A program made the translations under genes and the position numbers. The notes beneath the pieces are model-generated. The model was not told the origin of the DNA and did not search any database. It was given only the letters and a program-made list of their open reading frames with translations. A stretch of DNA of 58,571 nt, taken from assembly GCA_000934455.1 (NCBI GenBank), contig KN882355.1, forward strand, positions 168,214-226,784. Direction: 5' to 3'. How positions within the stretch are numbered: position 1 is the first letter of the stretch; each line of letters opens with the position of its first letter. Source of the stretch: Apostichopus parvimensis. Taxonomy: Eukaryota > Echinodermata > Holothuroidea > Aspidochirotida > Stichopodidae. Shown here in pieces: positions 1 through 12,695 of this stretch.

Positions 1-837
1 TCTTGTGCTGCAGCTTTTGTACGTACCTTTGTTATGTGTTGTGCAAAAGCTACCATGTATCTGGATTACACTTCATTCCATTATATGGTTTTTTTTTCTT
101 TTTGAAAGTTCTTCAGTTCTCCATAAACCTTGAGCAATTAGACCTTGTGTTACCTTGTTACTATAAGTTATTTCATATATCAGATGATCTTGTGACAACA
201 TCACATGCCGTCTTTCACTCCGTCCCACATAAATTGTAAAAGACTGTCCTTTCATGTGCTGCCTCTTTGTTCATACGTTTGTAATGTGTTGTGACTGGCT
301 CATTGATTGCTGTGTCTGTATTTGTGTCTGCATTCTGTAGATGCTTTCAACATTTACATCACTTTTATTTTTTAGTCACACCTTTTCTACATTTACATTT
401 TTGATATATTCTTTTCTTTATCTTTAAGTTACTCTTTTATCTTTCATTCCACCTTGTTCAGTGCCCTGTGCTATATTGATGCAAAATCATAGCATACTGT
501 AGTCATACATCTGGTCACATAGCTGCCATTTATTTTAAAAAAACTGCCATCTTTGCTCCCTGATAAGCACACTTCATTATGTGATGTAAGTGATTTAAAT
601 ATCATCTCTTTCTGTTTTATAATGCTACGTATTCGTTCAACACTAAACAGTTCTTTCAATTTGTATACACCTGTCCACCTCTACATGCTTCGTGTATGGT
701 GAGCTTCTTTAAATTATCATATTTTATTTTGTACCACATCTTACCTCCATGTACCTCCATGTACAGTCGAATTATAAATGTCATATATTACCTTCTATGC
801 CATTTTAATATTATTCCATTCTATGCCATTTTAATAT
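1..837. other. AT-rich stretch without a recognisable gene
   Basis: All open frames here are short and lack protein-like composition. The first 50 bases and the segment near 250-295 resemble each other (both contain GTGCTGC...TTTGT and ATGTGTTGTG), suggesting an old duplicated repeat unit of about 250 bases. The last ~60 bases, including a repeated TTCTATGCCATTTTAATAT phrase, may already belong to the retrotransposon remnant that follows. Nothing else is visible. Confidence 0.4.
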
Positions 838-1432
838 ATTCTCCTCCTTGAACGTGCTCAAGTTCACTGATCTCATTTCTTTAATGTTCTGACGTTTACT
901 TACCGTGCTATAAACAATCTGCTTCCAAGTTCTTTTGCTACCTTTTATACAATTGTTCACTCTATTCACAATTATGATACTAGACAAGCTGGTCATTTAC
1001 GTGCTTCTTTTTGTCGTAATTCAAAGAGCATGCAAAGCCTCCGATATCGATCTATTTCTTTGTGGAACAATCTTCCGATCAACTTGAAATCCTATACTTC
1101 CGTGGCTTCGTTCAGGCGACATCTGAAAAATTACTATGAAAGCCTTTATTGATTGTATCCGTTGTAAGGGATGGGAGTTGGTGGTGGTGGTTGGGGGGGG
1201 GGTAGTGTTATGTCTTATTTGTTAAGGTTATCTGTTTTTTTGGGGGGGGAGGGAGTTCTTTTTTGGGTGTTAAGGTTTTCTATTTTCTTTGATGGGAGTA
1301 CTCTATTCGATTAAGCCCACAAGGGTTTCTTAATTTACTTCTTTTACATTTTTTACTTATTTGCAGTTATATTGTCTTGTTCACCTTTTATTACTATGTG
1401 TTGAAACAAATAATTCATCATCATCATCATAT
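838..1432 (+). mobile_element. 3' remnant of a CR1/L2-like non-LTR retrotransposon
   Basis: The plus strand encodes the extreme C terminus of a non-LTR reverse-transcriptase polyprotein. The first part reads NVLKFTDLISLMF in one frame (from about 850). After a one-step frameshift near 890 the next frame continues FTYRAINNLLP, then HNYDTRQAGHLR, RYRSISLWNNLP and FRRHLKNYYESLY, ending at a TGA at 1151-1153. The 'NYxTRxAxxLR ... R.S..Y.sislWN.LP ... FRRHLK' pattern is the hallmark tail of CR1/L2/Jockey-clade ORF2 proteins. A G/T-rich 3' UTR follows, ending in a short (ATC)n tail near 1409-1430, as is typical of elements with microsatellite 3' ends. Only the tail survives, as expected from 5' truncation at insertion. 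It is not functional. Confidence 0.75.
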
Positions 1433-2502
1433 ACTTAACCTTTTCATTTTTGTATGCATTCCTCTACACATTTGTGTTGAAATTTATATAGCATTGTTTC
1501 ATGTTAAGTACCAAGAAGTTTATAATAAAGATAATTTCCAAGGATAAGTAAGGACTTGGAGACACTTTATCTTTCTTCTTTTTTTGATCTTTATTTGTTA
1601 CTGGTACTGGAGGACACTGATGATGGCACAGAATGTTACTACCGATGCATGAAGGATGACTTCCAAGAAGTATGGTTTAGCTTATCAAAACCAGGATTTG
1701 ACTATTCAAGAAGACCACTTTGTCTACCCCCACCCCCCTCTTATTACATTAGTACCCCAATGGGTTAGATTTTTGTGTTGGTAGCAAATAAGCTTTCCCC
1801 TCCAATCTGTTCCATATCACCGAAGCCCCCTCCCACCCACCAACAAACACACACATACCCCCTCCACCCCATCCCTTTCCTGGATAGTCCCAACCTCAGC
1901 TAGCATGTTTTGATTTCCCCTGTCCTTACAATTAAAATTAATAATCCTGATGCCCTAAGTTTGTACAAAACAAATAATCCGAGTGGTTTTTTGCTTTTCT
2001 CATATTCCACATACTTAAAAATGGTTCAAATCTCAGTTTTAAATTAAGTCAAACTTATATTCTGAACACACCAGATAAGCAGTGGAAATTGCGTGTGCTT
2101 TCCGTACCGGGAATGGTTGTCAGTCATCTAATATATCATGACTTTTCATCAGAAAAGGCGTAATTTGATGACGTTGTCATTACTATACAATGAATATGCA
2201 TGACCTTATGAAGCTGTCCGCCATTTTTGTTTCTAAGAATTGACCTGTTGTTTCGTACTGACAAAAGCCGTCGTAAAACATCTGTAAGTGTCCGTATTAG
2301 AACTCGGATTAAACCATAAGCAGTACCTAACTCTGTGTTGGGATTTCAAGATGCTTTTTGGCGGTTATCGAGTATTTTCACGCACGGAAAGTTCAATTTT
2401 GACCATTTTTTTGTACTCGCGTGTTCACGTTTTGAAACTTGGATAAACAGTGCTCGATTCGTTCACGTTGGTCGTGACCCGCCGTAAGTGTGTAATTTCT
2501 CT
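1433..2502. other. Intergenic, no gene seen
   Basis: There are polypyrimidine and C-rich stretches (about 1725-1870) and AT-rich sequence. An open frame at 1556-1768 on the plus strand has low-complexity composition and no recognisable domain, so I do not call it a gene. No RNA gene or repeat boundary is evident. Confidence 0.4.
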
Positions 2503-3425
2503 TCAGATTCAGATTCTCTTTATTGCATCCCAAACTAGGCAATTGATTGCTCACAATATAAAACATACGTACAGTACATAAAATACACACAAAATATATC
2601 AGACTCTCAAATACTAAGACATAAGACTTAAAACAAAGCTGGCAAGATACGTAAAAACGCTAAAATACAAAATACAGTAAAACAGCACCAGAGATACTTG
2701 TGAAACATTGGATTGCACAATGAGCAAGATTACTGACCTAACGAGTAAAAGATTCATTATGAAGTTTAATACAACGAGGGATAAAGGAGGATTTGTAACG
2801 ATTTGTAACGGCACGGGTTAGTCTCATCCGCCCACTGCGGGGTATTATTGCACTTTCCAAATTAATGTGTAGAGGGTGGCTACTGTTGTTGAGAACCCCA
2901 GCAAGTTTACTTTGAAGGTGAAGATGATATGACGTGTTCACTGACTGCTGACGTTCGCCTAGGATGCGACTGACTTGGCTTATAATAGAATCTATCCGTT
3001 TTCTGTCGGTACCGTTGACATTACCTCCCCAACAATTAATGCAATATGACCACACACTGAAAATCACAGAATTGTAGAAAATAGAAAGAATGTTTCTACT
3101 GATGTTGAAGGTGTTCAATTTCCGCAAGCAATAGAGTCTTGGATTGATCCGTCTTACCAAATAATCAATGTGGTCATGCCAATTCAGCTATTCATCCAAA
3201 AACTACGCCAAGATACTTATAGGACGAGACACGGTTTACAGCTAGGTCTTTGATAACAACAGGAGGGGGTTCATGATCTCCTTTTCTAAAATCAATCACC
3301 ATTTCCTTTGTCTTCTCCACGTTAAGCTCAAGGAAATTTTGATCACAGTAGTCTACAAACCAATTTATTTGAGACAAATATTCACCCCCATCATCTCTTG
3401 TAATCAAACCAACTAAGAACTTCGA
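2503..3425 (-). mobile_element. 5'-truncated CR1/Rex1-like non-LTR retrotransposon, frameshifted
   Basis: On the minus strand, 3425 to 3192 encodes the end of a reverse transcriptase: LVGLITRDDGGEY, then NFLELNVEKTKEMVIDFRK, then SSYKYLGV. This is the thumb region of CR1/L2/Rex1-type enzymes. After a one-base frameshift near 3195 and a TAG at 3188-3190, the protein resumes as LNWHDHIDYLVRRINPRLY and runs to 2738 (FYNSVIFSVWSYCINCWGG ... RMRLTRAVTNRYKSSFIPR). The 3' end near 2503-2525 holds an AATAAAG-like signal and tandem GAATCT units. This differs from the (ATC)n tail of the remnant at 838-1432, so the two are different families. The palm and catalytic residues are absent; it is a dead copy. 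Confidence 0.8.
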
Positions 3426-4519
3426 AAGTTTCTTACAAGTTCATCATGTTGTTTTGTTGTGTGTGTGTGGGAGTGAAATCATCGTTATGTCGTTTCTTTA
3501 ACAGATATTCAGCTGTAAAGTTTTGTTGTCTACTTTTCAAATTTAGTGGCAAAATTCAAGAAAGCTTGACGTCACATATCTTGAACATAATGAGGGTCAC
3601 CAGGTCAGATTACCGACTGTATTGACCATGTCAAGACAAGGATTTTCCGTTTTGCGAAAAATGGAGAAAAACTGTGGAAAACTACAAAACTTGGAGTACA
3701 ACAAGGAAAACAGTTATGCGGTATCAAAGAAAGAAAATGTAAATATCAAAGTAAACATTTGTAACTGAATTTGAAACAATATCATGAATTTCATGCATGA
3801 TTAAATTTGATTTTAAGTCTATTTATCAAAGCCTGCTATGCCCACAAAAGTTTGGAACAGTTATATTATAAAGCACCGCGACTTGACACAATCTTCCGTA
3901 GCCATCAATTGCATACAATAGAACTTTACCGTCGACTGCATTATGTTCGTGTGTACAGCGCAGCCTCGCATATTCACGTAGTGTGCTACTCCCAACTGTG
4001 CAGTCACGGCATTGCCACCTGATTGTTCGCACAATGCAAATTAATGAAATAATCACTGATGATCGATCTGCGCTTTTAATTGTATTCCAATATGTATGTG
4101 AGCATGTAATGTAGAAATATGCACAGTGTATGAGTGATCATAAATGTAAACATGCACCACTTTGAGGTATGCATGCAGTGCGTGAGGTACAGTATGTAGT
4201 ACGAGCAGTCATATATCACCCTTTTCTTCCTATAATATAACTATGATACAGGATTACATTTGGCTGGTATTACACAATTCCTGTCTCCACCTTTAAGTCT
4301 TGAAATTGAAAGAAATGAATATATATACAATGTATTACTAACATAATAGTCAGGTGAGGTCATATAAAAACAGGTCCCTACATGCCATAACAATGAGGAA
4401 AAAATATGTAGACCAGGCAATCAAGCCATGAACATGCATGCTAGGAGAGCTCGACTGATATCATCACAACCTAAACTGTGGCATTTGGTAACGTTTCCAC
4501 AAATATAAGTCAATATCAC
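3426..4519. other. Intergenic, no gene seen
   Basis: AT-rich unique-looking sequence. Open frames on both strands around 3807-4056 overlap each other, are under 80 codons and have no family resemblance. The right end approaches the decayed transposase copy, whose similarity fades out near 4520. Confidence 0.4.
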
Positions 4520-6470
4520 TACTAGTTGGATAGGTAGTTTGCCCAATAGGTAATTAATGGGCCGAGCACACGCATCTGCTGAGGGTAATGGGTCATCAAG
4601 TGGTGCTTGGGCTTTAAATTGCGTTCTGGATATAAATACAAGAAGTGTTCATGGTGTTCTCTGATCAGATGTTTAGGGAAGTGTTTCCTCAACAGTAACT
4701 TCTTGGCAGAATATAAAGTCCATACATTCTAGAAGGAGAATCAGTTCCAAATGTCCATTACCTTCTGGAACTTTGTCTCCGATCATAAGTGGAAGATTTC
4801 GAATAGGCACCACATTTGTGAGGCCGTCTGCCCAGATGCACCGTCAGGATGCTGTATCTTACTCTGAGAAATTGGTGATGGCTTGTCTTTCAAATCACAT
4901 GAAGCATAGTCAAAACTAGTCATTCTGCTTGTTTATCAAATCAAAATCAAATAAACGAGTTGAAACAAATTTTGCTAAAACAAGATGTACCTCCAGACCA
5001 CAAAATCCTTGTAAGAGGTTCATGCATTACATCTGGTGCATACTTAGTTGTAACATGGAACTGTTCAATATCATTCAGTAAGCATGAAACCTTGAAACCT
5101 GTTGAAGCTGGATCATGACGACCTAAATTAGCATCATAGTTATTACGATTGCGAAGTTGGTCAGGTTTCGCAGTTTACATAACACGCATCTCGTTCCTAT
5201 GCATTTTACAGTGCCTACACAAGTGACAAATCAAAGCTTTCAACGAATCCACAGATCCCATTTATACCCAGATTATCACCGGTAACTTCAGCGATACTAA
5301 CCTTAACAATCCCTTCTAATACATCTGTAGATATATGTAGCCCTTCTCTTTGTAGTAAATTCATGTCATCTACAAGTGGTTGCAAAATAGGGTCAAACCC
5401 CTATGTTTTAATATCCCCTGCATTGTACAATGCTAGCAGAAAACAGTTACACAATGAGGAACGAAATTTTGGTGGCAAATTCAGGACTGTACAATACATC
5501 ACTCCTATTTTGTGCATTCCTGCCTTAGAACGAAGTGGATTGGCAATCTCCCACTCATCAACATACAAAAGAAGTTTGATGTTCATTGGATTAGAGAAGA
5601 ACTCATGCTGATGACAGAAGTCCCCATCATGAAAATCTCGCATTACTCCATCATCATTGGGCTGATATTGTGTAACAGCTCTCATTAATCCCTTACTTTC
5701 CAGGACACATTTCATTAATTCAGGCAGAGGAATGTATTGAAATGTGACATGTTTCGCTACTTGGTCTATGTGAGAAGTGTTGGTATTCATGCGAGGGTAG
5801 TATGCAACAACAAATGCCACTTCCTGTGGTTGAATAAAATAACCACTTTTGATCAAATATTTCTGTTGCTGATAGGCAGTCTCCAAATCTTCAAATGGAG
5901 TTTGATACTCATCAAACATGTCAAGAAGATTGCTCCTTCCATCATCATCCTCTTCTATACCTTTACTCTGTAAAAACAGTTTTGTTTCACATTTCAAGGT
6001 ATTACATCCGAAAACAAACTGGATGTCTCGCAGACCATGTGGTCGATGGAGGATTGCACTACACTGCTTGATTGCTTTCATCTTAGCCAAAGAGGAAGCT
6101 GCTAATTCTGTGACTTCTTCTTCATCAAGTATTAGTTCATTGTCATCAACATTGTCAGGGGGCTCAACTTCAACAGCTTCATTTCCAAGATCCTCAATTG
6201 GATCACCACCATCATTCATCACCACCTGCAGCATGTGCATTATCATTAAAAAATTCAGCATGGTTATGTTTTTTTTTCAATACGTCTTTTGAGGGCAGCT
6301 GAATAACGAAATGTACGTAAACAACCATCTTCACCACATGTGACTGCAAACGTGAATATTCGGCCAACTAAAAGAGCGTGTCTATTTTTAAATGAACCTA
6401 CGGGCACCCCATGGACAACCTTGTCACATGTAGAACAGATGTAACCAAGCATGTTTTTTCGGTAACCTAT
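4520..6470 (-). pseudogene. Decayed tnp2-like (EnSpm/CACTA-related) transposase
   Basis: Reading leftwards from about 6470, the minus strand gives a cysteine-rich start (YICSTCDKVVHG ... CGEDGCLRTFRYSAALKRRIEKK) that breaks at a poly-A frameshift near 6265. A 286-codon open frame (6261-5401) follows, with an acidic linker and the core phrase LLLYVDEWEIANPL...MHKIGVMY. A TAG at 5401-5403 interrupts it; the same frame continues GFDPILQPLVDDMNLLQREGL. Further shifted fragments encode CRHCKMHRNEMRV, then FHVTTKYAPDVMHEPL, NLPLMIGDKVPEGNGH and finally HLIREHHEHFLYLYPERN...KPKHHLMTHYP, fading near 4520-4560. Order and motifs match the transposase at 28,152-30,617, but the sequence is clearly a different subfamily. 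At least four frameshifts or stops make this non-functional. I found no terminal repeats for it. Confidence 0.8.
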
Positions 6471-9400
6471 TGTACGTCACAAGAATGTACCTGCTCTTCT
6501 TTCAACTTCTTCAAGAACTTCTTCCTCGGCCCAACTGCTTTAACCATCTCCTTAAAAGCTTCCTCATCTAGAAGCCGAAAGACTCTTCATCTATCATATT
6601 ATCTAAGATAACAAATTGGTTTAATAGTTAATATTTAAACATAAAAATTAACTGACAATGTATTGTATATTTATTATTACAGTGTACTTACAATACTACC
6701 AGATTCAGGGCACGACTTAAGTCAAAATGAGGCACTGGCCAGCAGATCTCTACTGGCCCTGTTTATGAAGTTGCGGAGTTATGGCACTCACTAAGGCTAA
6801 CCCTCATACTAAGTATAAGATCAATACAAGCTGGCATTGCGAAGTTATGGTGGTTACAGGGTTTTCAATGTTTGACTCCTGTTGACCGCAAATCAGGGTT
6901 GGATTTTCGATGGTCGAAAACCGCTTTTTAACAGGACATTGTCAAAAACCTGTCAAACACTATATGGTACGGAATTCATAAGTCCGTTTTGCAATAAATT
7001 TGGCTGGATGGGTTAGGAACTAGTCAGAGAATGAAACATCTCAGTAAAAGGTAAATGTATTGATGTGTTAAAAGTCAGAAAAAGTAATTTATTTTAAATA
7101 ACAATAACATCAAACAAGATGGCTACTGTATATTAATGAAAAGATATATTTCTGTAAAACAACAATTTCTCATTCAAAAATAGTGCAGTATTCCCCGGTA
7201 TAATGTAGATCCGGTACTTAGGCGAATGGGAGGGGAGTTCAATCCAAAAATTATGAAATTTTAGACAATATGCCTATTGCCTACCATGTGGTATGTTGCA
7301 ATTTTATACATTGACTATTGGTGTACGTGGAAATTAATGCTATCTGTAACTCTGTACTTCTCAGTACGAGTACGGTGTTGCCATGTCATTACCAAAATTT
7401 AGGGAAAATTGAGGGAATCCCCTCACTCCCACTCCCAATATCATCACTGTTCCCATGTACTGTGAAGCTGTACAGTATAAAAGTATAAACATTTTTTACA
7501 GTTAGGTTTGTTATTATGGGGGGGGGGGGTTAAAGTCTCCCTGTCAGGGTGGTCTATCCCCTCCCCCCAGAGGGAAATTATGATTTCGTCGGGGAGCGAT
7601 GAAGCCAAAAATATTGCTTATATCTTAATATCATCATGATCATTTATGGTAAAGAATAAAAGATAAATGTCACATTGATTTCCTGGTCAATAATCCTGTG
7701 GGAGAATGAGTCCTGACAAGTGTCAAACTTTTCTCATACACAAAACAATACAAACTATGAAGTATGCACTATATGATATACAGGGTTCAGGTTAACATAA
7801 CATTTTTGTATAGCAGAAATGGTATGCAAATTTCATTTGGCATAGCAGTTTTCAATATTGTATAGCCTTTTTTGTTATTCAAGTTGCATTGAATTTATGA
7901 GTTTAATACTCCAATTACAAATGTTGATGCTAAGGATAGAATCATGGTTCCATTTTCTTGCTGTGGTGGATTTCAAGGTTAACTTGTTTATGTTTTTTAG
8001 GCATTCCATGCTTCCTGTACTCAACTTTCTGACCTCGTGTTATGTAACTTCGTTATATTATTGTTTGTACGTATGTACTGTACTGTATACTAGTTTCGCT
8101 AAATTTACCGTACCGATCATATCACCACACTTCCCTCTCTACCATTTTCAGGCAGTACCACACAATTCAAACTACCAACCCACCCCTTTGCATGTGGCGT
8201 CATTTTTGAGTGCCCCCTGATTACCATTAAATCTATATACTAACATTTTTGGCATGAACTTCGCACCAGTGTAAAAAAAAATCATATTAATTCATGTCCT
8301 TACCACAACTGAAATTCACAGCACCATTTTTATCGGTACAGTTATTATTAAATACCCATACCCTATTATATGATATGTCTGGGTCGTTTGAAAATTCCCA
8401 CGGCGTGCCATGAAAAGTTACTAACATTTTTGCTTTAGAATGGCCTCGAAATTCTTCTTAACTAAACTGTAATTTTAATTATTAATTCCTTATAATCTGA
8501 CATTATTTCGTATCAATGTTAATTTTTTTCTGTGTATCAATGAGTTAACATATTACGAAATTATCAGAAACATCCAAGTACATTAGGCCTACTATCCTAA
8601 CTACACACAAGTTCAATTAGAACACAGGCCTGGCCAAGTTAAATAAGCTTCAAATAGGCTTTTCTGGAACTACTCTAAAACAAAACTAGATTGACGAAGA
8701 AAAGTTGAAATCCACAAAAGCCACGACAATATCGTTGTTGTTTTACATGAAAACGTAATTTGTATTGCTGTTTCTAGTAATTGGATATATTATTGGCAAA
8801 ATTCTTAAGCCGGTTTTTAACGTTATAGCCTATAGGCATATCCTACATAGCAGTAGCTAGCGCTAACACTACTGGGATGAATATGTACTACTGCGCGGTG
8901 CAGTGAGTGTGTTTTGTAAAAATCTACCTAACTATCACTATCCTGGTTTTTCCTTTCTTTAAATGTTATACGTAGCTAATGATAGCTAGAGTAATTGTGG
9001 GAATTCCTGTCTGCAGGAGTGTACATTTTTATGCGCGATTTCCACGATCGCGCTGCTTCAATAAGTCCAACACTGAATTATGGAATTTTTTTCCGAGCAA
9101 AACGGAACAAATACGTTCAGCATAAAGTTACTGGGTCAATGAGCCACTAACACATTGCTAGTATATCAGTCAGAAAAAAAATGGTCGATTTTCTTCCCCA
9201 AAGTCTCAATTTTGCAACGCAGTTTTGCGATGTGTTTCAAAAGTTGCGTCGCAACTCTCCTCTGTGTCGCAAACTGCAGTGCGATACCAGCTATTCGGAA
9301 CCCTGATTATATAACTTTCCTATACATATTGGTCACAAGCTGTTCTCAACTGTCATTGGCTCATACTGGCTTCGCCAATAAAAATTGCAACACGCCTATG

Positions 9401-9737
9401 TACAAGGCCGCCTTGTCATTAGCCCACTACCTTACCATAATATGCGAAATTTCGCGGAACATGTACATACACTAAAATCATTTGGTCGCTATTATTATAT
9501 ATCAATGTTTACTATATGGCGGTATGAACAAAATTCAATATCGTTAATATCGCTTTGGTGTTCAATACTGGATATATCGATATAACGACGGACCTTATAT
9601 ACCACAGCCACGATAACACATTAGTAGTTAGGGTAATGCCCAGCTCAGAGCGGACTTCGTTTGGACTGTCACGCCGCTAGCTATGCGATAACGATCGATA
9701 GCACACTAGCTATTGTTGAAAAGTGTTTAAAACTTGT
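6471..9737. other. Long intergenic stretch, no gene seen
   Basis: Mostly AT-rich with a G homopolymer at about 7519-7530. The largest open frame (7858-8220, plus) is hydrophobic low-complexity sequence and does not look like a protein family. The region 8,570-8,900 begins to show the AGGCCTA-type words seen elsewhere in the window. No RNA gene or transposon boundary could be supported. Confidence 0.35.
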
Positions 9738-9991
9738 TTTCGGAATCCGTGGTCAATCCTCTCCAGTCCAGTTTTTTCCAACCCTGTTCCCTGACTTCAC
9801 TAGCCTAAACGGAATATTGAGCAGGTCAACAAAACATTAAATTTAACAAATTTAACGATTTTAATTCAATTAAAAGTTAAACATACCAAGAAGAACAGTT
9901 TATATTCAGGCTATAGGTTGGACAACGTTCACCGGAAAAATTAAAACTAGCTTCGTAGGTGAGCAATGAAAATTTACCACGGATTCCGAAG
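9738..9991. mobile_element. Small inverted-repeat (MITE-like) element
   Basis: CGGAATCCGTGGT at 9741-9753 recurs in reverse complement at 9976-9988 (ACCACGGATTCCG), and similarity extends a few bases on each side with mismatches. The ~250 bp between has no coding potential. This is the structure of a non-autonomous element with short terminal inverted repeats. I could not identify a clear target duplication, so superfamily and exact ends are unknown. Confidence 0.45.
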
Positions 9992-11194
9992 TTAGGCCAA
10001 AAACTTAATAACATCATATACCCGTGGATGCAAAAAGTGATTGAATTAGGCCTAGAATAATATGAGAGATTAGAGCTTCATAGTTATGACTGAAACCTGT
10101 AAAAGTGTTTTGGGCTAGCGTTGGTCCTAGGCCTAATTTTTTTTGGGTGCATGTAAGATGATGTAAACACTAGGCCTTACTGTATTGGCTCAACTCTAAA
10201 TGCACGGAGCATCTGATGCATGGCCTTTTTTTGCTATTCGACCCCTGAATCATAGTAAGGCGTAGCACACATTAGTAATTAATACTCCTAGGCTAGTTAC
10301 GTTAGGTTAGGATTAAAACTGAGGCCTATGCCATAGCTGATAACACTAGGCAAAGCCTAACACTTTAACGTAGTACTACGGCTAGCCTATGCCTACGTTA
10401 TCCGAGAAGCATAACGCTAGGCCAACTCGCAATAACCCAAGAAGACAAGTAAACTTTCGTCATTATTTATCACGAATATTATATCAATATGTTCATGAAG
10501 TAATATCTCACCTTCAAATATATCACCTAGCAATGATAGATTCCATTCTTCGAGTTTCCCTTTGATAAATTCATCCATTTCGGGAATTTAATTTACTGAC
10601 TCGATCTGCGATGGGCAAACGACACTTGAACGACAAGCGTGCATATATATCATATATATGCAAATAGTTAATTGTGTAATTGTAAAACCCGCCAAAAGTA
10701 CATTGACGTGAAAAATTGTCAAGATGCCAAGGCTCTTTTACAGTACCCAGAGTGATCAACATCCTGGTTGACTGTAAAGTGTTCTGATTCAAACAGTGTT
10801 AGAAATAATTAACCAGGATTATTCAAGCAGAGTGTTTTTAGAGTGTACAAGCCGACCATATTTGAATAAGCGGCCGCCAAACAAGAAGCAGATTACATTG
10901 GTCTTAGTACTGTGACAGAGACCATGGCCCGAGGAGAAAACTACCAACGTAATTTCAGTTTCACTGTTCAGAGCATGCATAACTTTTGAGCAATATTGGC
11001 TATGAGTGTGAGATTATTTACGAGGTGATATAACAATAATTATTGTTAACATTAGCAGACTATAGCCAAGCTATAGGTAAGCTCTACTACTACTAGCCGA
11101 TGTCTGGATGTATTGGATTTGTTCTTGGAGGACTGGAGTGAACATTTTTAGTCAGTATGCATTGTGCATGTATGGTCAGTGAAGCTGGTCAATG
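9992..11194. other. Intergenic, AGGCCTA-rich
   Basis: From about 10,030 to 10,440 the words TAGGCC, GCCTAGG and AGGCCTA recur irregularly on both strands, as they do at 33,450-34,130 and near 46,150-46,470 and 52,000-52,180. There is no fixed period. No convincing coding exon or RNA gene is seen. Confidence 0.4.
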
Positions 11195-11599
11195 CTAGTG
11201 GACGAGCGAAATTAGCGAAAATAAAGAATGTGTTAATAGTATTATTGTAACATGTAATTTCACAAATAAAGCCAATAGGTCCCCCACCCCCAAAGTAGAA
11301 ACGTCATGATCATTATCACAGAGCTGTTCTCTGTCGATGTCTTGCTCTTCAGAAGTAGTAGGCGTTTGCACACAGTCCCAGTCGTAGCGATCTGCGTTAT
11401 GTGCAATCTTACTTTCGAGCGTATTTTCCGCTGTTTTCCACAGATTTGCACATTCTTTAAATTTCTTAAAAGACTTCTTCCCAAGAGGAATAACTCTGCT
11501 AATAACGTCCATGCAACAAAATTGTCAAGTTGCACCCTCAGAATCTTCGGCAGATGAGCTGCTGGTAACATCAACATCCGACGATGTAGGCTTCACCAT
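11195..11599 (-). CDS. Unrecognised candidate exon with one in-frame TGA
   Basis: From an ATG at 11,599 the minus strand reads a serine/acidic stretch (MVKPTSSDVDVTSSSSAEDS...), meets a TGA at 11,525-11,527, and continues in the same frame with ISRVIPLGKKSFKKFKECAN, then LWKTAENTLESKIAHNADRY and a polar acidic tail to a stop at 11,195. The composition (K/E/D-rich, S-rich start) is more protein-like than its neighbours. I do not recognise a family. It may be a first exon whose donor lies before the hydrophobic C-terminal end, or part of an old transposon gene. The TGA could be a lesion. Uncertain. Confidence 0.3.
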
Positions 11600-12695
11600 G
11601 TTCACTGTATGGGCCTACATGTAACGAACCATCTGATTGGTTGATATGCGTGGAATAATCCGATGCGTACATGAAAGAGGAAATGTTATTGACTTAGATT
11701 TTCGAAATGTTTGACACAAAATTCACGATTTTTCATCTTTTCTAAGTAATGAGTAATCTGTAATGCATCTAAACATATATTTGTGTCATATTATCTCAAT
11801 AAATAATACTTACCCTCGCTGGGTCACGAAAGTTCAGACTTATGGCCCATGGTCTACTGCCCTTCTTATCCTTTAACAGATCTTTCAGTTAATTTTTCTT
11901 ACATTTAGATTACGTTTGGAAGTAGTTTCTATCCCGTCAAGGTCACGGAGGGGTGGGCGGGGGAGGGGAATAGTTTAGCTTTGTCAGTAATTATTGTACA
12001 TTACTCCTCATTGGTATGAGATACATTTGTGTTTTGGATTAATGAAAGTTAATGATTTCGAAAGTTCTGTGTTAACATGCTATCAACTGTCTATAGTTCT
12101 AGGCTAAAGTTATTTGACATGATAACAACTTTGTAAGACAAATTTCAACAAGTTTTATTCTCGGTATAAAAGTCTATGATTCTGAACTCTGAATATATTT
12201 TTTACTATTATTCTAACTGTTTCTTGCTAGGCTCTTAGGGATATAGAGAACGGAGGATTTAATTCACCATGGGTTCTGTCTCTAATAGTGACTTTTTTCC
12301 GATTGATTTGTAAGAAGTCACTTTACATCACAGCTGGTACCCGATCTTAAAGGAGTTGAATCTTGTGTTTTCTTTTGAGCGTGTTTCATTGCTATGTCCA
12401 TACACTGTGTGTAGGGTGTCTTAAGATATTTCCCTTTAGGGGTTACAAGTTCATGCAATCTTTAAGCATGAGTTTCTTTCTCTGCTGTATGGGACCATTA
12501 AACTTACCTGTTGTGATCTATCATTTAGATTTCCAAATCAGTTGATAGTTTAATTGTATTTTCTGCCTATATTTATATTCCCTTCTGATATAAATAATGA
12601 AAGTGGTTACATCTTTGTTGATTTAACTAGTAAAGGTTGTGTAATATTGGTAATCCTTTCTACAGTATTACTCATTGCTGTCCCATCAAACACAT
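11600..12695. other. Intergenic, no gene seen
   Basis: AT-rich sequence with a G-rich patch near 11,949-11,970. Open frames are short and unconvincing on both strands. Confidence 0.35.

Noticed and set aside
1556..1768. 70-codon open frame on the plus strand
   Set aside because: C-terminal half is a translated C-rich tract, there is no family resemblance, and no splice sites or promoter are evident.
7858..8220. 120-codon hydrophobic open frame
   Set aside because: Composition follows the T-rich DNA; no signal of a real transmembrane protein family.
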